A stretch of DNA of 64,000 bases from Celerinatantimonas diazotrophica. GTDB lineage: Bacteria; Pseudomonadota; Gammaproteobacteria; Enterobacterales; Celerinatantimonadaceae. The translations under genes and the position numbers were made by a program. Under the pieces are notes generated by a model. It was not told the DNA's origin. It saw only the letters and a program-made list of their open reading frames with translations, and did no database searches. The DNA is taken from NCBI RefSeq assembly GCF_004339545.1, contig NZ_SMGD01000011.1, positions 62,001 through 126,000 on the forward strand, in the 5' to 3' direction. How positions within the stretch are numbered: the stretch's first letter is position 1; each line of letters starts with the position of its first letter. Positions 1-8,760 of this stretch are shown here, piece by piece.

Positions 1-770
1 AGATTTCCGGCTAAGTTAAATGTTTTACTTGGTGCGGTACAAAGAATAAGTTTTTGATAATCAGGCATAATGTTTGCCATTGAATGATGCTGCAAACCAC
101 TGCGTAACAGATCACAATGAATTTCATCGGCAATGATCCAAATATCATATTTAACACAAATCTGGGCTAACCGAGTCAACTCCTCTTCAGACCAAACGCG
201 CCCTGTTGGATTGTGGGGATTACATAAAATAAACAGCGAAATATGATTTTGTGGATCCGCTATTTTAGCCTCGAGATCGGCAAAATCCATTTCATAATAG
301 CCATTATGATTAACCAGTGCTGAATACAGAACCCGTCGCTGATTATAATCTCCTGCAACTTTAAATGGCGTGTACGAGGGGGTACTGATAAGGATCGACT
401 CATCATCCTTCATGATTAAGGGAACCAACTGTTTAAGCGCTGGAACAACACCGGGAGAAAAAACCATTTTTGAAGTATCAATTGTCACACCATAGCGGCG
501 TTGAAACCAACTTTGCAGCACGTCGTAGTACTTTTGTTCGTAAACCTGTGTGTAGCCCAAAATTCTTTTATTCAGACGGTCACGAATTGCATCCAGCACA
601 ACCTCAGGAGTAGCAAAATCCATATCCGCCACCCACATACGAATATACCCTATATCATCAAAGGGAAAATGCTCGTGTTGGTGTCGTTTAAATATCCGAG
701 CTCGCCAGCCATCGACACTCACGCTATTGGTATTTTCGCGGTCAATCATCTCATCAAAATCGTATTGCAT
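1..770 (-). CDS. MalY/PatB-type aminotransferase (cystathionine beta-lyase family), 5' part only
   Basis: The minus-strand frame opens with ATG at 768-770 and runs off the left edge, so about 256 N-terminal residues are seen. The start resembles MalY/PatB (MQYDFDEMIDR), followed by WVADMDF, GYTQVYEQKY, a CNPHNPTGRVW motif and an ADEIHCDL motif, all typical of class I/II PLP enzymes of this subfamily. The window ends just after the SKTFNLAG segment, which contains the expected PLP lysine. These enzymes cleave the C-S bond of cystathionine or cysteine in the cytoplasm. Whether it also acts as a regulator, as E. coli MalY does, cannot be told. It is divergent from the tRNA gene to its right. Confidence 0.85.
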   Translation of the reverse strand, partial: MQYDFDEMIDRENTNSVSVDGWRARIFKRHQHEHFPFDDIGYIRMWVADMDFATPEVVLDAIRDRLNKRILGYTQVYEQKYYDVLQSWFQRRYGVTIDTSKMVFSPGVVPALKQLVPLIMKDDESILISTPSYTPFKVAGDYNQRRVLYSALVNHNGYYEMDFADLEAKIADPQNHISLFILCNPHNPTGRVWSEEELTRLAQICVKYDIWIIADEIHCDLLRSGLQHHSMANIMPDYQKLILCTAPSKTFNLAGN

Positions 771-915
771 AATCCCTCAATAGTTATCTGTATTCATGGG
801 GCCACTCAGAATCACAAAACTTGCAACAAATCGCTCATTTCTGTAATCATGATTTTTATCTTAATAAATTTATTCTCAAACAGTTTAATTCTTAAGCGGT
901 TATGCCGTCTAGGGC

Positions 916-944
916 TTCACTCGAAGCAGATAAATTCGTATACT
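916..944 (+). promoter_or_regulatory. Sigma-70 promoter of tRNA-Arg
   Basis: TTCACT (916-921) and TATACT (939-944) are separated by exactly 17 bp and lie about 20 bp before the mature tRNA. The GC-rich stretch after the -10 box resembles the discriminator of stringently controlled stable-RNA promoters. Confidence 0.6.
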
Positions 945-963
945 CAGGCCCAGTCTTATCAGC

Positions 964-1039
964 GTCCCCTTAGTTCAGTTGGATAGAACAAGGACCTCCT
1001 AAGTCTTAGACGTGAGTTCAAATCTCGCAGGGGACGCCA
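964..1039 (+). tRNA. tRNA-Arg (anticodon CCT)
   Basis: A full cloverleaf can be drawn. The acceptor stem is GTCCCCT / AGGGGAC and the D stem is GTTC / GAAC. The anticodon stem AGGAC / GTCTT carries loop CTCCTAA, giving anticodon CCT, which reads AGG. The T arm is GTGAG-TTCAAAT-CTCGC with one G-T pair. The discriminator is G and CCA is encoded at 1037-1039. tRNA-Arg(CCT) genes are common integration sites for islands, but no integrase or direct repeat is visible nearby. Confidence 0.95.
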
Positions 1040-1060
1040 TTTCTTCTATTACATATGGAT

Positions 1061-1094
1061 AAAAAAGACCCGAAACAATGTCCGGGCACTTTTA
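1061..1094. terminator. Bidirectional terminator between tRNA-Arg and amtB
   Basis: The stem CCCGAA (1069-1074) / TCCGGG (1081-1086) has one G-T pair and a 6-nt loop. On the minus strand it is followed by TCTTTTTT, which fits the end of amtB. On the plus strand a weaker ACTTTTAT tract follows, which could end the tRNA transcript. Confidence 0.65.
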
Positions 1095-1131
1095 TCAAGA
1101 ATTCTTGTGCTATCACCAATTAGCAATACCA

Positions 1132-2511
1132 TCAAGCATCAGCATGTTTCCCTGTTCCTGCTACAGATTCATGAGCACCTGTTGTTGAGCTACTAATATG
1201 AGTGCCTGAAGACATGTTCACAACATGGAAATCAGCATATGAATTAGCACCATGTTCTGAATAATCAAGGCCTGCCATTTCTTCTTCTTTGGTAACCCGC
1301 ATGCCGATAACCACATCGATTACTTTAAAGAGAATAAGCCCTGTGATAAATGCCCATAAGAAACAAGCAATCACACCAACAGCCTGAACGCCTACGACAC
1401 TCCAAGAGAAACCGCTTTTATCGAAGATGCCTGCTGCCAGAGTCCCCCAAGCACCACAAACACCATGAACAGAAACAGCACCAACCGGATCATCTATTTT
1501 AATGCGATCAAAGAACAATACAGAAACAACGACCACGACACCGGCGATTAGACCAATAATCACTGCAGAAAGAGGGGTAACATTGGCACATCCAGCTGTA
1601 ATAGCAACAAGTCCAGCTAAAGCACCATTAAGGGTCATTCCGACATCGCTCTTGCCATAGCGCATCCAAGTATAGCCCATGGATGAAATCGATGCTGCAG
1701 CTGCAGCCAGCGTTGTTGTAACCGCAATTTCCGCTATAGAAGTATCCCCTGTAGTAGTCGAACCCGGGTTAAATCCGTACCAACCAAACCACAACAAGAA
1801 AACACCTAAACCAGCCAGCGGAATATTATGTCCTGGGATTGCTTTGGCTTTACCCTTCTTATCAAATTTCCCCAGACGAGGCCCAACCACAATCGCACCG
1901 GCCAAAGCTAACCAACCGCCCATCGAATGCACTACACTTGATCCTGCGAAGTCGATAAAGCCTAAGCTTTCAAGCCAACCGCCGCCATGGTAGAGACTTC
2001 CCCAAGCCCAGCTGCCAAAGACAGGATAAATCACAGCTGAAACAACTACCGAATAGATTAAATAAGCACTAAATTTAGTCCGTTCAGCAACAGCACCAGA
2101 GATAATTGTTGCAGCGGTAGCACAAAATACCACTTGGAACATCCAAAACGCGTAGTTCCAAGCGCCACCATCGCCACCTGCACCACTAAAGAAGAAATCA
2201 GTTGTTCCAAACACGCCATTGGAAACACCAAACATCAATCCAAAACCGATTGCCCAAAACGCAAGTGACCCGATGCAAAAATCCATCACGTTTTTCATCA
2301 AAATATTAGCTGCATTTTTTGCTCGGCACATACCGATTTCCACCAATGCAAAACCAGCTTGCATAATGAAAACTAAAAAGGCGGCGATCAATGTCCACAC
2401 AAAATTCAAGTGGTTTTGCACAGCAGCGGCAGTAACCGGAGTATCAGCTAGCGCTATCGCAGGTGTCCCGGCCAGCAAGCTAAACATTAGCGCTGAAGAC
2501 AATCTCTTCAT
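1132..2511 (-). CDS. amtB: Ammonium transporter AmtB
   Basis: This 459-residue inner-membrane protein conducts ammonium/ammonia. It has an N-terminal signal peptide (about residues 1-22, ending ALA), then the Amt core beginning NFVWTLIAAFLVFIMQAGFALVE. Family hallmarks are visible: EIGMCRAKN, GAVAERTKFSAY, the DFAGSSVVHSMGG signature, the VHGVCGAWGTLAAGIF segment, and a cytosolic C-terminal tail containing GLDYSEHG, the part that contacts PII proteins. Length is normal. No glnK lies immediately upstream, unlike the common glnK-amtB operon; the gene stands alone with its own long leader. Upstream sigma-54 and NtrC-like motifs suggest induction under nitrogen limitation. Confidence 0.97.
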   Translation of the reverse strand: MKRLSSALMFSLLAGTPAIALADTPVTAAAVQNHLNFVWTLIAAFLVFIMQAGFALVEIGMCRAKNAANILMKNVMDFCIGSLAFWAIGFGLMFGVSNGVFGTTDFFFSGAGGDGGAWNYAFWMFQVVFCATAATIISGAVAERTKFSAYLIYSVVVSAVIYPVFGSWAWGSLYHGGGWLESLGFIDFAGSSVVHSMGGWLALAGAIVVGPRLGKFDKKGKAKAIPGHNIPLAGLGVFLLWFGWYGFNPGSTTTGDTSIAEIAVTTTLAAAAASISSMGYTWMRYGKSDVGMTLNGALAGLVAITAGCANVTPLSAVIIGLIAGVVVVVSVLFFDRIKIDDPVGAVSVHGVCGAWGTLAAGIFDKSGFSWSVVGVQAVGVIACFLWAFITGLILFKVIDVVIGMRVTKEEEMAGLDYSEHGANSYADFHVVNMSSGTHISSSTTGAHESVAGTGKHADA

Positions 2512-2690
2512 GGTTAAATCTCCTTTGTTAACCCAAAAATCCTTAACGCCAAATAATAAGGGCTACTTAGTCCACTCATTGTTCATGTTTAAAACATTGA
2601 GTTTTAATACATCTGACAGCACAAGATGCATTAAAGAGTCCTAAATCAAGCGTACGTAAACTTACCTGTATCACGGTTTGTCTGAACATT

Positions 2691-2707
2691 TGCATAGACT
2701 ATTCCAA
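2691..2707 (-). promoter_or_regulatory. Candidate sigma-54 promoter of amtB
   Basis: Read on the minus strand the site is TTGGAATAGTCTATGCA. It keeps the invariant GG of the -24 box and GC of the -12 box with the required 10-bp spacing. It would give a leader of roughly 170 nt before the amtB ATG. Confidence 0.5.
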
Positions 2708-2812
2708 AATTTTTATCAAAAAAATTAACTTTAAAAATCAATTAATTACGCATTATGTGTGGGAATAGTCTAGGGATCTTTGACAATGAGAGTAACCATA
2801 AAAAAGCACTAC

Positions 2813-2827
2813 GCACCATGATGGCGC
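2813..2827. promoter_or_regulatory. Candidate NtrC binding site upstream of amtB
   Basis: GCACCATGATGGCGC is a near-palindrome matching the NtrC consensus GCACCA-N3-TGGTGC at all but one position. It lies about 110-130 bp upstream of the candidate sigma-54 promoter, a normal distance for an NtrC enhancer. Confidence 0.5.
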
Positions 2828-2957
2828 TATTTACATTGAACATGCCTTAATTTAGAGCGAATTTGATACTGTCACAAAACGTATTGCTACTAACTTCAAA
2901 GGCATTCAACAATGACATCCAATATCAGCAACGCCTTCAAAGCAACGCTCTGAATAG

Positions 2958-3165
2958 CTACGAATTGTAAAAATAAGCTGGCAGATCGCTGTAACCAACA
3001 ATAACCCCGTCAATTTCAGCGATACAAAGTTGAAGTTCTTTCATGCGAGAGTGCCACGTAAGTAAGTCAAATTCTAAACAAGCCTATGCGGCAACCTGTA
3101 CTGGTGAAAAATGCTGGGAATTCAAGATATGAACGGTACTGACATACGTTGCCAAAACATTTGGC
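2958..3165 (-). pseudogene. Decayed GNAT-family N-acetyltransferase fragment
   Basis: One minus-strand frame reads NSQHFSPVQVAA, then an in-frame TAG, then a segment with WHSRMKELQL followed by AEIDGVIVGYSDL, then another stop at 2958-2960. This is the N-terminal half of a small GNAT protein, where the family usually has a tryptophan at the first stop (TGG to TAG). The C-terminal half with the acetyl-CoA loop is not recognisable. No ribosome binding site or intact start is visible. Identity as GNAT is inferred from the VGYSDL strand and the spacing. Confidence 0.55.
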
Positions 3166-3230
3166 TTTCGTGTGACTGTATTTGCAAATGGTAATAGCCA
3201 CGATCATAAACCTGATGCTAAACCCAATGG

Positions 3231-3866
3231 TTAACGCTGAGTCGACATCAATAATTTAATCCCAAAAAAGCCAAATAATCCGCCGACTGATCGGTTCAAC
3301 CACTTTTTAATTTTCGGACTGACCGATAGTTTTTGACCAACGCAAGAACAACTCCACGCGATAAAATGGCACCAGATCATTCCATTAAAATTAAAAATGC
3401 ATCCTAGCAGTAAAAACGCTAACGCTTTGTGATCACTACTTTGATTGATAAATTGCGGCATAAAAGAGAGAAAAAATATCGCCACTTTGGGATTAAATAA
3501 ATTAGTGATAAATCCTTGCATATAGATCTGTTTTAAAGACTTGGGCTGCAATGGTTTGGTCGTTGTTCTGGATTCACTAAAGCTGGCTTTCAATGCCCCA
3601 AATGCCATATACAACAGATAAATCCCCCCCAGAACTTTAACCACCATAAAAGCAGTAGCAGAGGTCGCTAAAATAGCAGATAAGCCAACAGCGGCAGCTG
3701 TTATATGAACAAGCGTACCGCTTCCAATACCCAGTGCTGCCGCACTTCCAGCCTTAAACCCTTGTCCTGCTGCACGGCCGGCAATAAGTAGCGAATCTGG
3801 CCCAGGTACCATATTAAGCAAAAGCCCCGAAAGGACAAACAACCATAAATTCTCGATCCCGAACAT
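3231..3866 (-). CDS. LysE/RhtB-family amino-acid exporter
   Basis: This 211-residue hydrophobic protein has the family hallmark NMVPGPDSLLIAGRAAGQG near the N-terminus, followed by about five or six membrane segments. FNPKVAIFFLSFMPQF matches the conserved middle helix of RhtB proteins. Members export amino acids such as threonine, homoserine or lysine across the inner membrane; the substrate here is unknown. The ATG at 3866 is preferred over a GTG two codons upstream because GGAG lies eight bases before it. It is followed downstream by the decayed acetyltransferase, and no operon partner is evident. Confidence 0.88.
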   Translation of the reverse strand: MFGIENLWLFVLSGLLLNMVPGPDSLLIAGRAAGQGFKAGSAAALGIGSGTLVHITAAAVGLSAILATSATAFMVVKVLGGIYLLYMAFGALKASFSESRTTTKPLQPKSLKQIYMQGFITNLFNPKVAIFFLSFMPQFINQSSDHKALAFLLLGCIFNFNGMIWCHFIAWSCSCVGQKLSVSPKIKKWLNRSVGGLFGFFGIKLLMSTQR

Positions 3867-4049
3867 CAACACGGCTCCAGCACTTGTACCACAAAGAATT
3901 AAGCCATGAGTATCACCATTTTTAAACTAGCATGCCAGTGTAAAATGATAGCGGTTTGCAACTTTGTCGTTATTTCTCAATCAGCATTTGCTTATGAAAT
4001 TAAATCCCTATCAATAAACTTTTGTTCAATCCTATTTAGCTGGGTAGGA

Positions 4050-4814
4050 TCAATTACCAAAGGTGGTTAAAAATCGTTGTACACGCTCTGATTTAGGTCG
4101 ATTAAAAAAATCATCAGGTGTGGCTTCTTCGATCAACTTGCCCTGTTCTAAAAACACAACTTTATTAGAAACCATGCGAGCAAATTCCATTTCATGAGTC
4201 ACCACCACCATGGTATAACCTTCCACTGAGAGTTTCTTCATTACGTTTAAAACTTCGCCGACACGCTCAGGATCAAGTGCCGAAGTCGGCTCGTCAAACA
4301 ACAATACTTCTGGACTCATCGCCAAAGAGCGGGCAATAGCTACCCGCTGCTTTTGACCACCAGAAAGCGTGATAGGATAAACATCTTTTTTATCCAACAT
4401 GCCAACTTTTTCTAATTGTTCGAGCGCTATCTCATGCGCTTTGGCCTTTGTAATCTTTTTGACATGCACCAAAGACACCACCACATTTTGTAACACATTG
4501 AGATGTGGCCATAAGTTAAAACTTTGAAAGACCATGCCAATTCGTTCACGTAATTGGGCTAATTGCTTGTTACTCATTGGCCGGTCTTTTTGTTCGTCAA
4601 TGCCAATACGTTCATCACCGAGGTAAATTTTTCCTCGGTCGGGCTCTTCAAGCCAGTTCATGCAGCGTAAAAGGGTAGATTTACCCGATCCAGATGACCC
4701 TAAAATACTAACCACTTCACCTTTATTTATATCTAAATTAATGTCTCTTAGAACTTCAACACCATCAAATTGTTTAGATAGTCGAGTCACTCGAATCGCA
4801 GCTTCATTAGACAT
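4050..4814 (-). CDS. Polar amino-acid ABC transporter, ATP-binding protein
   Basis: This 254-residue ATPase energises the importer encoded with the next three genes. It has Walker [10 protein letters not shown] (about residue 38), a Q-loop in [12 protein letters not shown], signature [14 protein letters not shown] and Walker [13 protein letters not shown], closest to the GlnQ/HisP group. The ATG at 4814 follows a GAGGAT ribosome site and overlaps the last eight bases of the permease gene, so translation is probably coupled. A longer frame open to 4859 is not needed. It is the last gene of a four-gene operon transcribed leftward. Confidence 0.93.
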   Translation of the reverse strand: MSNEAAIRVTRLSKQFDGVEVLRDINLDINKGEVVSILGSSGSGKSTLLRCMNWLEEPDRGKIYLGDERIGIDEQKDRPMSNKQLAQLRERIGMVFQSFNLWPHLNVLQNVVVSLVHVKKITKAKAHEIALEQLEKVGMLDKKDVYPITLSGGQKQRVAIARSLAMSPEVLLFDEPTSALDPERVGEVLNVMKKLSVEGYTMVVVTHEMEFARMVSNKVVFLEQGKLIEEATPDDFFNRPKSERVQRFLTTFGN

Positions 4815-5472
4815 GGGTAAATCCTCTTTTTCGACTGAATAACCGTAATTTGCGCACACTAAATTCCAGCACTAATCCAATTACCCAATATAATGCGATA
4901 GCCACTAAAAATGCTTTTAGCGGTATGAAATACGTAGCCTGTACACTATTAGCCGCCGCAGTAATTTCTTGCACCGTGATAATGCACAAAAAGGCGGTAT
5001 CTTTCAGACAGATAATAAGCTGGTTGCCCAGCAGTGGTAACGAACTCATCGACACATAGGGCAAAATAATATGGATAAAGACTTGGTGCCGGCGAAATCC
5101 ATGTGCCACAGCCGCTTCAATCAGCCCTTTGGGCATCACAATCCGTTGGCCTCTAAATATCTCAAAAAAATAGGCCCCATGGTAAAACCAAAGCGCTAAT
5201 ACCCCAGCCGTCGTCGCATCAAAACGGATCCCAAACTGAGGGAGACCGTAATACATCAAATACGCCAGAATCAAAAATGGGAGGGTCCGCATCATACTCA
5301 CAAAGCCAATCAAAATATGATTAGTAACCCGCCACTTCCCTTCATAAATAAATAAAAATACACATCCTAATAAAAATGCCAAAATGGACGAAACAACAAA
5401 TAAGTAGAGTGTTTCATAAAAACCATTGATATAAATATCTCTGGCTTTCCAGATATCAGCCCATTCATTCAT
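4807..5472 (-). CDS. Polar amino-acid ABC transporter permease (second)
   Basis: This 221-residue inner-membrane protein of the HisM/GlnP type has about five membrane helices. The EAA loop that docks the ATPase is visible ([22 protein letters not shown]). The start at 5472 lies seven bases after GGAG; a GTG codon one position earlier is less likely. It lies 10 bp after the first permease gene and overlaps the ATPase gene. With its partner it should form the heterodimeric channel of the importer. Confidence 0.9.
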   Translation of the reverse strand: MNEWADIWKARDIYINGFYETLYLFVVSSILAFLLGCVFLFIYEGKWRVTNHILIGFVSMMRTLPFLILAYLMYYGLPQFGIRFDATTAGVLALWFYHGAYFFEIFRGQRIVMPKGLIEAAVAHGFRRHQVFIHIILPYVSMSSLPLLGNQLIICLKDTAFLCIITVQEITAAANSVQATYFIPLKAFLVAIALYWVIGLVLEFSVRKLRLFSRKRGFTHV

Positions 5473-5482
5473 CACGATACTC

Positions 5483-6124
5483 CTACACCGCTAAGCGATG
5501 TGCCTGACGTTCGGCTATATACTGTAAACGGACCAGTACCCCAACAATCACCATATAAATTAATCCTGCGCCTAAAATAGGATAAAGAGGTTGATATGTT
5601 ACGGCGGCAATTCGGTTTGTCACACGAGTTAAATCCACCAGCCCAATAATGGCAATCGCCGGACTTCCTTTGATAAGAAAAGACATCTCATTAACCAGTG
5701 GAGGTAAACTCACCGTCACAATTTGTGGCAACATAATATGACGGAAAAAGATCCATGGTGTCATCCCTACCGATAAGGCAGCCTCTCGTTGATCCTTGGC
5801 AAAATTATGAATAGCAGAGCGCCAAATTTCAGCATTAAACGCTGCGGTGTTAATAGCCAGTGATAAAATAGCCGCAATGTGTTTTTCTAAATGAATTCCC
5901 AATGCGGGTAAGGAGAGGAATAAAAATAACACGAGTGTAATTAAAGGCGTCGAACGAACAATACTGATGTAAAAAACGAGAATTTGTTCAATAACAGGGA
6001 TTTTCTTTTGCCTAATTAAAGCAATCAATAGCCCTGCTGAGACACCAATTATAATTGCTAATCCCGATATCCATAATGTCGTCCAAGCACCTTTAAGTAA
6101 TAATATCCAAGCTTCAAAATTCAT
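5483..6124 (-). CDS. Polar amino-acid ABC transporter permease (first)
   Basis: This 213-residue membrane protein carries the HisQ/HisM-type signature. RSTPLITLVLFLFLSLP is typical of the family, and the EAA loop reads REAALSVGMTPWIFFRHIMLP. The start at 6124 is chosen because GAGGGG lies just upstream; the frame is open seven codons further. It is separated from the binding-protein gene by 71 bp that hold a strong hairpin. Substrate specificity is set by the binding protein and is unknown. Confidence 0.9.
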   Translation of the reverse strand: MNFEAWILLLKGAWTTLWISGLAIIIGVSAGLLIALIRQKKIPVIEQILVFYISIVRSTPLITLVLFLFLSLPALGIHLEKHIAAILSLAINTAAFNAEIWRSAIHNFAKDQREAALSVGMTPWIFFRHIMLPQIVTVSLPPLVNEMSFLIKGSPAIAIIGLVDLTRVTNRIAAVTYQPLYPILGAGLIYMVIVGVLVRLQYIAERQAHRLAV

Positions 6125-6158
6125 GGCGCCCCTCAAAAAATACACATTAGTGGTATTA

Positions 6159-6188
6159 CAAACTAGCCATAATAATAAGGCTAGTTTG
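6159..6188 (-). promoter_or_regulatory. Intercistronic hairpin between binding protein and permease genes
   Basis: CAAACTAGCC (6159-6168) and GGCTAGTTTG (6179-6188) form a perfect 10-bp stem with a 10-nt AT loop. It lies directly after the binding-protein stop codon. There is no clear T-run on the minus strand, so it more likely stabilises the upstream mRNA or ends only part of the transcripts, giving more binding protein than permease. Confidence 0.6.
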
Positions 6189-6195
6189 ACTGCAT

Positions 6196-7071
6196 TTATT
6201 TAATTCCTGCTAATTCATGGAACTCTTTGACGGTTGTAATAGGTTGATCTGGAAGATTATTAAAGGCCTGACCAAACCACTTAATCTGAAGCTCTTTTAA
6301 TTTCCCAGTTTCTTTTAGATGTTTAACAAAACCACTTAAGTAGTTCAGTAACTTTGGACTTGTCTTAGAAACTGGCCAAGCAACGAAACCATGTCCCGAA
6401 ACAGCTTGCCCTTTTGCAAAAGTATTAGGATGCTTTTTCACCAAATCGTTCACTGAAATAACCGCGTTAATCACATAATCTAAACGGCCATTTGCCAAAT
6501 CAGCATAAGCTTCAGGATATGATTGATATTGAACAATTTTGCCAATTTTACCACCTGTCTTCTTGAGCATCACTTCAAGCTCAGGCAGACGCGCTAATAA
6601 GGCACTCCCGGCTTGGATCCCTAAAGTTTTACCACTTAAGTCTGCAACACTTTTAATACGATTATCACCTGCTCGTTTGACATAAAAATCCTGAGCCGAT
6701 GCCACAGGAGCAACAAAATTTAATGCTTTTAGACGGTCATCCGTTATTAAAGCACCGGTAATCGCTACATCATACTGACCTGATGAAACAGCCGCTAATA
6801 AACCAGTCCAAGGTAAAATACTCTGCTGGATTTTAAATTTTCCTTTCGCATATTTTTTAAGTTCAATCAAAATATCTTTATGAAAACCATCTGGTTTGCC
6901 ATTTTTCATAAAATTAAAAGGTGCATAGTTGTCTTCGGTAACAACTTTTAATACCCCGCGTTTTTCAATTTCTGGTAAATCGGCCGCCTTGGCAACAATA
7001 GAATAACACATGAGAGTTAAAGCCATTGCTGTTGCTAATAATTTAATTAGCTTCATTGATTTGAGATCCAT
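6196..7071 (-). CDS. Amino-acid ABC transporter substrate-binding protein (SBP family 3)
   Basis: This 291-residue periplasmic protein has a signal peptide (about residues 6-29, ending VAKA). The mature start EKRGVLKVVTEDNYAPFNFM and the KPDGFHKDI motif are diagnostic of family 3 binding proteins. Such proteins capture an amino acid or opine-like compound and deliver it to the two permeases downstream. ATG at 7071 follows AAAGGTG; ATG at 7056 is an alternative. First gene of the operon, divergent from a MocR-type regulator, which is its most likely controller. Confidence 0.92.
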   Translation of the reverse strand: MDLKSMKLIKLLATAMALTLMCYSIVAKAADLPEIEKRGVLKVVTEDNYAPFNFMKNGKPDGFHKDILIELKKYAKGKFKIQQSILPWTGLLAAVSSGQYDVAITGALITDDRLKALNFVAPVASAQDFYVKRAGDNRIKSVADLSGKTLGIQAGSALLARLPELEVMLKKTGGKIGKIVQYQSYPEAYADLANGRLDYVINAVISVNDLVKKHPNTFAKGQAVSGHGFVAWPVSKTSPKLLNYLSGFVKHLKETGKLKELQIKWFGQAFNNLPDQPITTVKEFHELAGIK

Positions 7072-7271
7072 TCATTTCACCTTTAATTGCGATTGACCAC
7101 TGTTGTTTAAATGAGTTGTTATTTGAAACATTCACAAATGCTCTTTTTCACTATTAACGAGATCACATCCATTAGGATAGTGCCAGTTAGATGGAAAAAA
7201 TGGGACAGATTAAATTGTTAAGGCATAAATATTGCAAAGACCTAAGAGCGATATTGCAAAGGAGTCAGGGA

Positions 7272-8759
7272 ATGATCGAATGTTGCTTACAAACAGGCCT
7301 TGATAAAGACCGTGGATTACAGGAACAACTGCGCGAAGTTCTTGTTACAAGTATATTATCAGGACGATTTATCAAAGATGAATCCTTACCGTCGTGTCGC
7401 AGTTTAAGTGACCAATTAAATATCTCACGCAATACGGTTTCACTGGTTTATGAAGGTCTATGTGCAGATGGCTATCTGATCAGTCGTCCCCGTAGTGGTT
7501 ATTATATTGCCCCGCAATATGACCCAGATTATCTCGGTCAAGATACGCCAGTTGAAGTGACTTGTGAAAACTTAAGTGCACCGAATTGGGACAAATTGCT
7601 CAAAAATAGCCCAAGCCAGTTTTTAACAATCCATAAACCATCTAACTGGATGAAATTTACCTACCCGTTTATCTACGGGCAACCAGATGCCAATCTGTTT
7701 CCTATGGATAAGTGGCGAGAGGCAGCACGGAAAATTACCAGCAATATGCGCCCTCATGATTGGTTGTTAGATCGGATCGATCAAGATGATACAGAGCTTA
7801 TTCATCAGCTGCGCAACCATGTTCTGCCCAAACGTGGCATTATTGCTCAACCCAGTGAAATACTCATCACTCTGGGAACGCAAAATGCGCTCAGTCTGGT
7901 CTCCCAACTCTTATTTAGTGAACAAACAGCCATTGGTGTTGAATCTCCCGTATATCTTGAAGCCGTCAATACCTTTAAACTGCAGACTCAGCGTATCTAT
8001 CCGCATTCTATCGACTCACAAGGAATGCAACTCAATGAATTTTCAAATCAATGTGAGTATTTTTATGTCACTCCGAGTCATCAAGCCCCAACCGGAGTAT
8101 GCATGAGCAATGCACGTCGCCAGCAGTTATTACAACACGCAATTGAACACGACCAAATTATTTTAGAAGATGATTTTGACTCAGACACCAATATCGAACA
8201 ACACCCTCGCCCTGCACTCAAAGCCCATGACCAAAGTGGTCGGGTGATCTATATGAGCAGTTTGTCAAAAGCGTTCTCTCCCGGCTTACGCCTAGGATAC
8301 ATTGTGGCACCCGCTGAGCTAATCGATGAACTGAGAGCCTTACGACGGTTGAACTATCGCCACCCACCGACTTACATCCAATACCAACTCGCATACTTCC
8401 TCTCTCAGGGATATTACGAAAGCTTTTTACGCCACTATCGAGAAAATTCAGCTTATCGATGGAGTCTCCTCAAAAATGCACTCGATAAATATCTACCAAC
8501 GTGCCGCTATACCCAAACCAGAGCAACCGCTTTTTGGATTGAAGCCCCTAAAGAGATCAATTGTGAGACACTCGCTTGGCGGGCGGCCCATAAGAGTATT
8601 TTAATAGAACCGGGGCGAAATTATTTTCTTGAAGATGAGGCCCCATCGAATTACTTTCGGTTAGGATTTCATGCGATTGCCCCAGAGGCAATTGAACCGG
8701 GCATTGCCTTATTAGCACAAGTGATGCAACACTTGCAACAACGCCCAGTGAATGAATAA
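7272..8759 (+). CDS. MocR-type transcriptional regulator (GntR DNA-binding plus aminotransferase domain)
   Basis: This 495-residue protein has an N-terminal winged helix (SILSGRFIKDESLPSCRSLSD, then ISRNTVSLVYEGL) and a C-terminal fold-type-I aminotransferase domain. The PLP lysine is Lys333 in SSLSKAFSPGLRLGY, and ILEDDFDSD supplies the PLP-ring aspartate. MocR proteins sense PLP adducts of amino compounds and control nearby transport or catabolic genes. The start at 7272 follows AAGGAG with seven-base spacing; the frame is open back to 7191, which would give 522 residues. Divergent from the amino-acid ABC operon, so it probably regulates that operon and itself. Confidence 0.9.
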   Translation: MIECCLQTGLDKDRGLQEQLREVLVTSILSGRFIKDESLPSCRSLSDQLNISRNTVSLVYEGLCADGYLISRPRSGYYIAPQYDPDYLGQDTPVEVTCENLSAPNWDKLLKNSPSQFLTIHKPSNWMKFTYPFIYGQPDANLFPMDKWREAARKITSNMRPHDWLLDRIDQDDTELIHQLRNHVLPKRGIIAQPSEILITLGTQNALSLVSQLLFSEQTAIGVESPVYLEAVNTFKLQTQRIYPHSIDSQGMQLNEFSNQCEYFYVTPSHQAPTGVCMSNARRQQLLQHAIEHDQIILEDDFDSDTNIEQHPRPALKAHDQSGRVIYMSSLSKAFSPGLRLGYIVAPAELIDELRALRRLNYRHPPTYIQYQLAYFLSQGYYESFLRHYRENSAYRWSLLKNALDKYLPTCRYTQTRATAFWIEAPKEINCETLAWRAAHKSILIEPGRNYFLEDEAPSNYFRLGFHAIAPEAIEPGIALLAQVMQHLQQRPVNE

Positions 8760-8760
8760 G

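Noticed and set aside
964-1039. Genomic island attached at tRNA-Arg
   Set aside because: No integrase, no repeated tRNA 3' end and ordinary housekeeping genes beside it.
1679-1993. Plus-strand frame inside amtB
   Set aside because: Antisense shadow of a strongly supported gene.
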